DNA from: Strigamia acuminata | Taxonomy: Eukaryota; Arthropoda; Chilopoda; Geophilomorpha; Linotaeniidae | Reading direction: 5' to 3' | DNA: 64,000 nt | Assembly (NCBI GenBank): GCA_949358305.1 | Contig: OX442314.1 | Location: 50,600,581-50,664,580, forward strand | Part shown: positions 13,101 to 22,905 of the stretch, piece by piece | How the letters are laid out: each line of letters begins with the position of its first letter | Numbering within the stretch: the first letter of the stretch is position 1 | Program-made: the position numbers and the translations under genes | Notes under the pieces: generated by a model | Database searches by the model: none | What the model was told of the DNA's origin: nothing | The model's input: the letters and a program-made list of their open reading frames with translations, nothing else

Positions 13101-13845
13101 GACAAATTTCCACGGATTTTTGACAATATTTGACAAATTCCAGACAAATTTCAGACAAATTTCAATTAATTTTAGAAATTTTATGAGAAATTTCAGCAAA
13201 TGTTTGAGGATTGAGGAAATCTTCTGAAATTTGTCAAATATAGGCAAAAATCTTCTGAAATTTGTCAAATACAGGCAAAAATCTGCTGAAATTTGTCAAA
13301 AATTGCCCAAATTCCGCGCAAGTTTTGCAAGTTTTGCGCGCATCAAATCGTACGCGCGTCTATACTATTGCACGAGCGCATTGACGCGTGATGAACACCG
13401 ACCACGTTTACGAAGTGAATTCGAGCTACAAAAGTATCGAGTCGCCATTCTATGATGGAAAAAAAAATTAAGTGTAAACAAACAAAATAAAAACTTTAAT
13501 ATACAAGAAACGTACAATTCCACTCAACTTTGTTTCAAATTTTATTTATTGGATCATTGAAAATAAACAGTAGTGTTGTGCACTGTACGCTTAAGTGTAC
13601 ACCGGCGATGCGTTGTTTTGTGGTGGGGATTTGCCTCGATAATTGATCTTTTCTCTTTGTTTGCAATATTTTTTTGGCCTTTTTTGTTGATTTTTCGGTT
13701 TGAAATTGTTTTTTTCCGGTGTAATTTAAGTGGTGGAAGGTTGTTGGCGTGTGTTGAGGGTAATTTTGGCGGTTTTTGGGTCGGGATTTGGGGTTTGATG
13801 CAGCGGATAGCGCATGCGAATCGCCGTCGACCGTAGCATTAGCAA
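7191..13845. repeat. 1.66-kb satellite, four tandem units
   Basis: The units start at TTGCAACGTGCCGCGC: 7191, 8851, 10531 and 12189, with lengths 1660, 1680, 1658 and about 1657. They are nearly identical apart from scattered substitutions. The 22-bp excess of unit 2 is explained by two extra copies of an 11-bp word (TTCAGACAAAT) near 9797-9845. Each unit contains a GCGCGC-rich stretch, an A-tract-rich stretch and a block of GAAATTTGTCAAATA-like words. Small open frames recur in every unit, but only as a consequence of unit identity. The array ends where AGCAATTGCAACG is replaced by AGCAAGTGCGCG. Confidence 0.95.
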
Positions 13846-15250
13846 GTGCGCGCGCAAGTTAAATGTGTACAGGACTGTGAGAAAATAAAACGTGTGTGGA
13901 AGAGTAAATGTTCTTTGGTGATCGCCATGAGTTCGTACTTTGTCGTGGGCGCGAAATGTGTGTGATATATATGCTACTATGCGTGATGTAGCGCCGTCAG
14001 CGCGTTTCAGCACGCGATGTAGCGCCCTGAGCGCGTCCAAATGCGTACAGGTGTTCGACAGATGTGCCAGGGCTTCACGTGCATACGCGAAACATAAACA
14101 TGAAGAAAACAGAAAAAACCGTTGTGTGTGATGTTTATAAAGACACATTACACAAAGAATACTACTCTTCATACAAAAAGCAATAAACTTTATACATATT
14201 GCAATAAACTTACAAAATGGTAAAAATAAAATACTGGAAAACATGGCCTTGAATAATAGTGGAAAACATGGCGTACTGCCTTGAATACCCCCTTGAATAC
14301 GTCGCACCGCATCATCTCGCCTCACTTCTCGTCTTGGAAATAAATAAACGCCCCGGCGTTTATTCGAGGCAATGTCCAACTTGGGCTTTCATTCGCGCCT
14401 CACATCCCGCCTTGGTAATAAATAAACGCCCCGGCGTTTATTCGAGGCACATCACCCACACCTCCCCGGCGTTCAAACGAGTAGCTGCGCGTATTTGACC
14501 CCGGTTTTTATTCTTTCAAATTGTCGTGTGTTTTCAAAGTTCTTAATTTGTTCAAAAACAAACAAAATGGCTATTTGTTGATTTTTAATTGATTTTATCG
14601 ATTTCTGTTCGTTTTTTGCTGGTTTTTAATCGATTTTTCTGTATTTTTGATCAATTTTTGCCAATTGTAATCGTTATTTGTCATTCTGAATTGATTATTG
14701 TCAGGTTTCAGTCGATTTTTGTCGATTTCTGATCAATGTTTATACATTTCTTATCATTTTGTGTAGATTTCTGTTGAATTTTAATCATATTTCTTCGTTT
14801 TTATTCAATTTTTGTCCCATGCTCCGCGATCAGTTCGAATAATTGACACCATACTGTGCTTTTACTCATATTCAAGATGGCGTCGCAAACTCAAGGTCGA
14901 ATTCCGCTGAATTCATTTATTGCGACTGTTTGCGCTCCATACATGCGAAAAGGATTATGGGAAAAATCCTCAATGCAGGTCATTTTGGTGTCAAATGAGC
15001 GAGGAAGGCTGGAGATAAGGAAAATTGGTGAAATTTCAAAAAAAAGCTAAACAATCAAAATTTACATGAAGCTCAATTTTTCTAACTGGAAATGCATGTA
15101 TCGTCAATTTCGGGATATTTTAGGGGTGAAATTGACTGGGAAGGGACCCCCACATTCCCCATGCGTCAACGCGCGCGTTGACGAAATTCAAATCCAGGTT
15201 TTCACACAGCCCCACGTTATTTTCGGGTTCCAATTGCCGTATTGCCGTAT
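13846..15250. other. AT-rich spacer with two palindromic GCGTTTATT motifs; no gene
   Basis: I see no supported gene here. Two copies of the palindrome AATAAACGCCCCGGCGTTTATT lie at about 14343 and 14421, both followed by CGAGGCA. From 14560 to 14820 the DNA is a run of T-tracts (ATTTTT) spaced about 11 bases apart. An open frame at 13940-14131 has no homology that I recognise. Confidence 0.5.
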
Positions 15251-15640
15251 TGCCTCAAATAAACGCCGGGGCGTTTATTAATTTTCATTAATTTTCCAGA
15301 CCGGAAATGAGGCGAGGTGATGCGGTACGATGCAAAATTGCGAGATGTAGTTTGCTTTATTTGTTAAAACAAATTAGGCGTCACTAATTCACCTGTATTA
15401 GGGTTTCAATGTGTGAAATTTCAAAATTTATCGGTTCCGTCAAAACGCCATTGAAAAGTTACATTTTTATAACGTTTCAATGATGAAAACGGCCATTTTT
15501 GATGAAAAACAGCCATTTTTTATAGAAAAAACGACGAAGAAAGCCATTTTCACTATGAAAAATGGCTGAAAATGACCATTTTGACGAAAAACGGCCATTT
15601 TTACTACGAAAAATGGCTAAAAATGCCACTTGAGTGAGTG
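15251..15640. repeat. Dispersed repeat: GCCGGGGC palindrome plus AAATGGCCATTT block
   Basis: The palindrome AATAAACGCCGGGGCGTTTATT at about 15258 is followed, some 200 bp on, by AACGTTTCAATGATGAAAA and a run of AAAAATGGC / GGCCATTTTT words. The same two components, in the same order, recur at 55216-55860 and 60300-60945. They are therefore one dispersed repeat family and not local simple sequence. Confidence 0.65.
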
Positions 15641-15702
15641 CAAGTACATTTGGTGATGTACTATCGCGAGCGCGCGCGTTTTTGTGCAGTACAATGTGCT
15701 GA

Positions 15703-15720
15703 TTAAGGGGCTAGCCTACC
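15703..15720 (+). repeat. Left end of Kolobok-like transposon (TTAA + TIR)
   Basis: The target copy TTAA (15703-15706) is followed by the 14-bp terminal inverted repeat GGGGCTAGCCTACC (15707-15720). The exact inverse is at 22665-22678. Confidence 0.9.
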
Positions 15721-16218
15721 CGCCATCTTGCCTGTTTTCTGATGCTACAAGGCGGTCTTAGTTTCGTCATAGCTAAATGACTATTGCATATTTTTTTTTC
15801 TTTTTTTTTTTTCTAAATACTAATTAATAAACTGAATGTTTATATTATGTTACATTTGTGATATTTGTTCAATTTGTTTTTCAATCATTAAAATTAGAAC
15901 ATGATTTTAAAAAAAAAAATTTTATTTTTTTTAAAAATAGAAGTAATAGAAACCTAGATAAAACAATTTTATATGTTGCATTAATTTTTATTTATGAAAA
16001 TTTTTGAAATTGTTACTGTAAACTTGAAATTACGAAGCAAATGTTTTAGATGTGATTGTGCTGCCACCTATTAGTGAAGTGTACCGATACACTACTTTAG
16101 CATGCGTAGGAATATGATTTAGTCACGTGATTTTTTAGTCATGTGATTTTTCAGTCATATGATTTCACAGATCATTTTTTTTTCTTTTGATTCAATACGA
16201 CCATTGCAATCATAAAAA

Positions 16219-19200
16219 ATGTCAAAAAGAAAAAGTACAAAAGCAAGAATCTGGCAAAGTGCTCGGCGAAAGAAGAGGACCTGTAACCACTTAAAAAAGT
16301 TTTATGGCTTACCAAAAACTAAAAAGTAATTTATTTATTTGAAATTTTATATTATTTTAATTCTGGGTCATATTTTTGGATGTCGGGTCACTTTGGTGCC
16401 GATTATTTCGATGCCTAACCAAAAAAAACCCTAAATTTTCACCCAAATTTATTGATGGATTACTTCGGCGCCATCATTTCATCGTCAATCTCTTCGTCGC
16501 CAATCATTGCTTTGGCAATCACTTCGTCACCGCTCATTTCTTTGGCAATCACTTCGTCACCGCTCATTTCTTTGGCAATCACTACATTGACTGTCGGCCG
16601 TACGTTTTTGACTGTCGACCGTCAGCTTTCGACTGTCGGCCGTACGTTTTCGATGTCGGCCGTACGTTTTCGATGTCAGCCATACGTTTTCAACTGTTGG
16701 CCGACGACTGTCGGCCGTCAGCTGTCGCGGCATTTGTATATATATATTTTTTTTTATAAATTGTAATAAAAATCACGAAACAAAACATAAATTGCACAAA
16801 TTGCAACACACACTCGGTGTATGGCAGCGATGGTCACGACAGCTGACTGCCGATTGGCGGGGAATTTGTTTGAGATTGGCGGGCCATACGTTTTCGACTG
16901 TTGGACGTCGACTGTCGACAGCTGTTTTTATGCACTTTTTGGCTAGTTTTCATGCGAGTTTTGGCCAGTTTTCATGCGACACGTTTTTCCGGCAAATTTT
17001 ATAGGTGTTTGCAGGGGAATTTGAGGGGAATTTGTTTGAGATTGGCGGGGAATTTGTTGGAGATTGGCGGCAAATTTGACACGTTTTTGAGGGGAATTTG
17101 TTGGAGATTGGCGGCAAATTTGACACGTTTTTGAGGGAAATTTGTTTGAGATTGGCGGGGAATTTGTTTGAGATTGGCGGCAAATTTGACACGTTTTTGC
17201 GCAAATTTGACACGTTTTTGAGGGGAATTTGTTTGAGATTGGCGGCAAATTTGACACGTTTTTGAGGGAAATTTGTTTGAGATTGGCGGGGAATTTGTTT
17301 GAGATTGGCGGCAAATTTGACACGAATTTGCGGCCGTACGTTTTCGATGTTGGCCATACGTTTTCGACTGTTGGACGTCGACTGTCGGCAGTCAGCTGTC
17401 GCGGCCATCAGCTGTCTACTGTCGGCCGGTTTTCTACTAATTTCCGTAAAAAAAAATTGCAAATGCATTTGTATATTTATATTTATAAATTTTAATAAAA
17501 ATCACCAAACAAAACACAAATTGCACAAATTGCAACACACACGCGTTGTATGGCAGCGATGGTCACAACAGCTGTTTTCATGCGCTTTTTGGCCAATATT
17601 TATGCGATGTTTGACCACCAATTCTGGTGCGATTTTTGGGAATATTTTATACGATTTTTAGGCAAGACAGAAATAAAGATATAAAAATTTTGTCAAAGAT
17701 TTTATTTGTTTTTGTACCAAATGTCATACGATTTTGGGCAAGATTTCTTCCAATTTTTGGCCATTTTTTATGCGTTTCGGGTCTGTTTTCAGGCGCTTTT
17801 TGGCCAGTTTCAAAGCGATTTTTGGCCAATATTTATGAGATGTTTGGCAACAAATATGCTGTGAATATGCGGCAATAAGCCGTGAATTATTATTGGCAAG
17901 TAATCGTGTGATTTTGGGAATGATTTCAACCGATTTTGTACAAGATTTGTTGTGATTTTGTGCAAGATTTGTTGCGATTTTGGGTAGAATTTGTTGCGAT
18001 TTTTGGCCAGATTATGTGCAATCTTGGGCCAGAGATTATGTGCCATCTTGGGCCAGTTTTGGTGCAATTTAGGCCAAGATTTGCTGCGATTTTGGGGAAC
18101 TTCTTGCCCTTTATTGTTGGCAAGAAGTTGTACGATTATGGCAATGAAATTAGCTGTTTTGTGCAAAATTTTGTTCGATTTTGGCCAATAATTTAAACTA
18201 TTTTTGGTCAATGTTTCTGAGATTTTGGGGACACTTTTATACAATTTTGGACCAGTTTTGGTTGAAATTTTGGGCCAGGTTAGGTGCGATTTTGGGTCGA
18301 ATTTGGTACGATTTTGGGCCAGATTTGGTGCGATTTTATGCATTTGGACCAGTTTTGGTGGCAATTTTGGGCCAGATTAGGTGCGATTTTATGCAAGACA
18401 AATATAAAAATATAAAAACTTTAAAAATAATTGACCCAACATTAATTTGTATTTTAAAAAAAAATTAATAGTGAATTCGAGGATCCTGAAAGCATTGAAA
18501 TTGATGGGCAGTCAGAAATGGATTCAATGCTACTGTCACATTTGAGTTTTCAAAATGAGAATACTCCAATTGCAAATGAATGTGCTGTTGATCATGGAAG
18601 TGATCATTCATTTCAATTGCCAAATTCTACTGATGAATTTGACAGTGCACATCTTAAAATTGGAGAGTTATGTTCAACACCTAGGCCTGGTCGAAATCAA
18701 GGAGGTGACTCTCCTATAGAGATGAATACACCAATCAGTGATGAAGTTGCTGGTTCATACAGCCAAGAAAGTGAAAGGTATTCATACATCACAAAGTCAA
18801 TTCTTTTACTGTGTTACAAAATTATTTTTTTTCAGTTACTTGGGTCGACGTATTGTTGACATAGGACATGTATTTTCTGCTATCAAAACCATATCAGATC
18901 ACGATCCATTTGACTGCTCATTTAAAGATATGGACCTTGTCAATGAAAGCAGGGAAGGGCTGCATACAGTTTGGACATTTGTGTGCAAACTGTGTAATTT
19001 ACGTAAGAAGATACGGAGTGAACCCATCGATGATGGGAAAATGAATTCGAATGAATCTGCAGTTTCGGGAATATTAACAACAGGAGGTGGCTATTCCCAA
19101 TTAGAAGAAGTCCTGGCTGTGCTTGATGTGCCAGTTATGGCAAAACAAACATACAATAAGACTCAGGCAACTCTGGGAAATGTGTATCAGAAAGCAGCAA

Positions 19201-21338
19201 TGGAAGAAATGATTTCAGCTGGGAAAGAAGAAGCAGAACTTGCTACTGCAAGCAGTGATTTGGACACTGATGGAATTCCACTGATAACTGTGATTGCTGA
19301 TGGTTCTTGGGCAACTCGTTCTTACGGAACGAAATACAACTCTTCATCTGGCGTGGTAACAATCGGAAATTTATTTTTTATACTTTTTTTAAAATTTCTT
19401 AATTTTTGCACATTTCAGGCAATAATAATGGGTGCCAGAACTAAAAAAATTCTGTTTGCTGCAATAAGGAATAAGTACTGCTCGACTTGTACCTTTTATG
19501 ACACAAAGCAAGAAACTACACCTGAACATCGATGTTACAAAAACTGGACAGGTAGTTCTGGTGGGATGGAAGCCGATGGAATTGTTGAAGGCTTTCAACG
19601 AAGTTTGGAAATGCATGGCGTCAGATTCGCTCGGCTTATCGGAGATGGAGATAGTAGTGTCTACAAAAGACTTTTGGATGCAATGCCGTACGGACATGCT
19701 TTGATCATTGAAAAAATAGAATGTCGAAATCACATTCTGCGAAACTATTGTAATAAGATCAGAGATATTGCAGGCAACACCAAGCTGGGAACACCAGCAC
19801 TACGACGAATTATTAGTGGACAAGTACTCCGTCTTAGAACTGCTGTGCAAAAAGCAGTTCAGTATCGAAAGCAACAAAATGAATTAACACTTTCTGAAAG
19901 AACACAATTACTGAAGAAGGATGTTAAAAATGGCCCGTATCACGTGTTTGGTGACCACACTAACTGTGCTAATTATTTTTGCTCTGGGCCAAAAGAAAGT
20001 GAAACAAACCTCGTACAGCAATTGTCAGCAACAGGACTTTTTTCAGAGATGCTAAAAGTAGTGGAAAGAGTGCATAATAATGCTTTTAGCTTAATCCACG
20101 ATGTGACTAACAATATAGTGGAAAATGCGAATTCAGTAATAGCAAAGTTTATAGGAGGAAAACGAGTTAACTTCAGTCGTGGGCACTCATACCAAAGTCG
20201 TTGTGAAGCTGCTGTAGTTTCAATCAACTCCAACAACAACCTACACGGCAGAGTTCATGAAGTGATGTTTAACCGCAGTCCTAGGAAATTCACTGCTTCA
20301 TTTATTAGCAGACGTCAAGATAAAAAAAACTATAACATTGAAGCACGAAAGGCTGCTGCTCTGAAACCACGAAAGAAAACTTCAAACATTCTACCAATGG
20401 GAGATGCAGATTATGGAAAGAATGCCCAACAACCTGACATGGACACCACAATCTATGAAGAGGAAAAAAAGAAGATACTGAAAAGTTTACAAGTCTCTTT
20501 AGATCAGAGGAACGACATAGAAAAGATAACTGTTGGTCAAGCCATGTCACCTGTTTGGCTGCAGGAACGACAACGAAGATTGACAGCCTCAGTGTACGGA
20601 AAAATCTGTAAAATGAGGCCTTCAACTTCATGCAAAACCAATGTTCATACCATTTTATATTCTGCTGTAAAAACTCAGGGCATGCGTTATGGAAATGACA
20701 GTGAGCCATTTGCTATAGCAAAGTTTGAACAAGTGTATGGGTTGAAAACAATTGCATGTGGGCTATTTGTGGATCTGGAGAAGGGATACTTGGGAGCCAG
20801 TCCTGATGCCATAATTGGAACAGATGCAATTGTTGAAGTGAAGTGCCCATCATGTGCGAAGAATTTGACACCTTTGCAGGCAGTTGAGGGAAAAAAAATC
20901 ACTTACTGCTCAATTCAAAACGGCAAGCTATTCCTAAAACCGACCCATGAGTATTATTACCAAATTCAGGGACAGCTGCACATTACTAGAAAATTAAAGT
21001 GTTATTTTGTTTTATGGACACCTTTGGGAATGTCAGTTGAAGAAATTGTAAGAGATGACGCATTTTGGGAAAACAACATGAAGGAACAATTGGACAAATT
21101 TTATTTAAACTGTTTGTTGCCCGAAATTGTGGACCCCAGGCATACAAGGAATATGCCGATACGAGACCCTGACTATATTCTAAATGCTCAAACCAAACAG
21201 AAAGAAAATAAAAATATTGCATTACAAAAGAAAAGAAATCAAGACGAAATAATTGATGAGCAAACAGAAGAAAACAATCACCAAACAACGGGTAATGAAA
21301 ATATACAGCCAAAGCAAGATAGGAAACGCAAAAAGTAA
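16219..21338 (+). CDS. Transposase: Mutator-like DDE domain fused to a YqaJ-type nuclease
   Basis: Four exons join in frame (16219-16325, 18472-18777, 18836-19355, 19419-21338) to give 950 residues; all introns are GT-AG and the phases agree. Exon 1 is short and basic (RRKKR), probably a nuclear localisation signal. The transposase core starts at YLGRRIVDI, with DGSW (Asp about 293), a CxxC...HxC zinc motif (about 332-350) and GDGDS (about 387-389). The C-terminal YqaJ exonuclease fold (about 698-865) has LTASVYGKIC, SPD (Asp 774), EVK (784-786) and QIQGQL, which is the PD-(D/E)xK pattern. The gene would cut and move the TTAA-flanked element around it. The 63-bp third intron has no stop, so a read-through form is also open. 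Confidence in the domains is high; the exact start is less certain. Confidence 0.85.
16570..16735. repeat. CGGCCGTACGTTTTCGA repeats in transposase intron 1
   Basis: Degenerate repeats of GTCGGCCGTACGTTTTCGA(C)T occupy the start of intron 1 and recur at 16885-16920 and 17325-17420. No coding evidence. Confidence 0.7.
17000..18420. repeat. 11-bp-step minisatellites in transposase intron 1
   Basis: From 17020 to 17330 the sequence is built of 11-bp blocks GAGGGGAATTT, GTTGGAGATTG, GCGGCAAATTT and GACACGTTTTT, combined into 22- and 44-bp units. From 17600 to 18400 a looser array alternates 11-bp blocks such as CGATTTTGGGC and CAGATTTGGTG. Both lie within the 2.1-kb first intron of the transposase gene. 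Confidence 0.85.
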
Positions 21339-21355
21339 AAATTGTAAAAATATCT

Positions 21356-21361
21356 AATAAA
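21356..21361 (+). terminator. Poly(A) signal AATAAA of the transposase gene
   Basis: AATAAA starts 18 bases after the transposase stop codon. Further AATAAA copies occur in the 31-bp repeats that follow, so the cleavage site cannot be fixed. Confidence 0.55.
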
Positions 21362-21375
21362 GTAATGGAAATTCA

Positions 21376-21515
21376 TAAATATTTTGAATAAATTCATTTC
21401 AAATTGTAAATATTTTGAATAAATTCATTTCAAATTGGAAATATTTTGAATAAATTTATTTCAAATTGTAAATATTTTGAATAAATTCATTTCAAATTGT
21501 AAATGTATCGAATAA
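21376..21515. repeat. 31-bp tandem repeat, about 4.5 units
   Basis: The unit is approximately AAATATTTTGAATAAATTCA plus TTTCAAATTGT, directly downstream of the transposase gene. Confidence 0.85.
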
Positions 21516-21639
21516 ACTCACGTGAAATCATATAAATTATCACAACTTCTTGCCAATAAGAATGGGCAAGAAGTTTCCCAAAAGTCGCAACAAATCGTTT
21601 CAAAATTGTACATAATCTGACCCAAATTTGCATCAAATC

Positions 21640-22330
21640 ACGGCAAATTCACGGCAAATTCACGGCAAATTCGCCGCAAATTCGCCCCAAATTTGCCACA
21701 AATTCACGGCAAATACGTCCCAAACTTGCCGCAAATTCGCCCCAAACTTGCCGCAAATTCGCCCCAAACTTGCCGCAAATTCGCCCCAAATTCGTCGCAA
21801 ATTCGCCCCAAATTCGCCGCAAATTTGCCACAAATTCACGGCAAATTCGCTCCAAACTTGCCGCAAATTGGCCCCAAACTTGCCGCAAATTGGCCCCAAA
21901 CTTGCCGCAAATTCGCCCCAAATTCGTCGCAAATTCGCCGCAAATTTGCCACAAATTCACGGCAAATACGTCCCAAACTTGCCGCAAATTCGCCCCAAAC
22001 TTGCCGCAAATTCGCCCCAAACTTGCCGCAAATTCGCCCCAAACTTGCCGCAAATTCGCCGCAAATTCGCCGCAAATTCGCCGCAAATTCGCCGCAAATT
22101 TGCAGCAAATTCGCCCCAAACTTGCCGCAAATGCGCCCCAAATTCATCGCAAATTTGCCACAAATTCGCCCCAAATACGTCCCAAACTTGCCGCAAATTC
22201 GTCCCAAATTCGCCGCAAATTCAAAGTAAACTTGCCCTAAATTCACAGCAAATATTCCGCAAATTCACAGCAAATTTTCCGCAAATTCACGATAAATTTG
22301 CCAGAAAATCACGGCAAATACACAGCAAAG
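21640..22330. repeat. 11/22-bp minisatellite near the right end of the Kolobok-like element
   Basis: The array alternates the 11-bp words GCCGCAAATTC and GCCCCAAACTT for about 600 bp, with variants such as GCCACAAATTC. All six frames are open for long runs because the words contain no stops in any phase, so the long predicted proteins here are artefacts. No function can be read from the sequence. Confidence 0.92.
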
Positions 22331-22664
22331 TTGTGCAAATTCACGACTATTTGCCAATAATAATTGTAATTAACCTTTGAAAAAATCAAAATTATTACAT
22401 TAAATTTTTTTTATTAAAATCTATTTTTTTTTATCACAACTGAAAAATCAAAATTCTGGCCAAAAGTTTATTCTGAATAGCATTTATTTATTTTTTAAAT
22501 AAAAAACACTTGACCCCTTTAATACCCACAACCCCTTTTAATTCCAAGAAAGGATTAAGTTGGAACCCCTTTTATGCACTACTTTCTAGTGTGTGATAAT
22601 ATTGTAGGTGATTTGGTTTTAGTAATCAGCGCCATCTATTGACCAAAACATGTCAAAATAATAA

Positions 22665-22682
22665 GGTAGGCTAGCCCCTTAA
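22665..22682 (-). repeat. Right end of Kolobok-like transposon (TIR + TTAA)
   Basis: GGTAGGCTAGCCCC (22665-22678) is the exact inverse of the left end and is followed by the second TTAA (22679-22682). The stretch 22683-22905 is the right end of the larger insert. Confidence 0.9.
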
Positions 22683-22905
22683 ACCAACAGCATTATAGAG
22701 TGATTACATTGTTCATTTGTGTTTTTAAGTTACAAAATGGTACAAAATCATAAAATAAACTTGTAAAGTGCAATTTCTGCGGATTGATCAAAATCCGCAA
22801 AATCCGCCGCAAAATTGCGAACAGGGGATCAGCATATAGGCAGCCGTAATGTTAAAAATGGGGTCCCTTTCGCACTCCGCAAAATCCGCATGCGCGCCAT
22901 AAGGA

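Larger units (their letters stand above)
15707..22678 (+). mobile_element. Kolobok-like DNA transposon, 6972 bp, apparently complete
   Basis: The element is bounded by perfect 14-bp inverted repeats (GGGGCTAGCCTACC) and flanked on both sides by TTAA. A TTAA target is shared by Kolobok, piggyBac and Sola3; the transposase is of the Mutator-like type with an attached YqaJ nuclease, not piggyBac. The element contains one spliced gene whose frames are intact, long arrays of 11-bp-step repeats in its first intron and 3' region, and a poly(A) signal. The intact gene and perfect ends suggest a recent insertion. It sits inside the larger 4215-22905 insert. Confidence 0.85.
4215..22905. mobile_element. 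18.7-kb composite insertion splitting element B
   Basis: The pol gene of element B stops making sense at 22906 (RGAEKRY) and resumes exactly at 4214 (YTTPELEC); element C reads straight across this point. The insert therefore runs 4215-22905. Its ends are inverted: the left end starts TCCTTTTCGCGG and the reverse complement of the right end starts TCCTTATGGCGCG, each next to a TA, consistent with a TA target duplication. Both ends carry clustered CCGC/ATCCGC motifs that can form subterminal hairpins. Without the nested Kolobok-like element the insert is about 11.7 kb and mostly satellite. No transposase of its own was found, so the superfamily is unknown. Confidence 0.75.

Noticed and set aside
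21628-22380. Long frames on both strands (up to 250 residues, KFAANSPQI-like)
   Set aside because: They are translations of an 11/22-bp minisatellite that is open in all six frames; no start context or family likeness.
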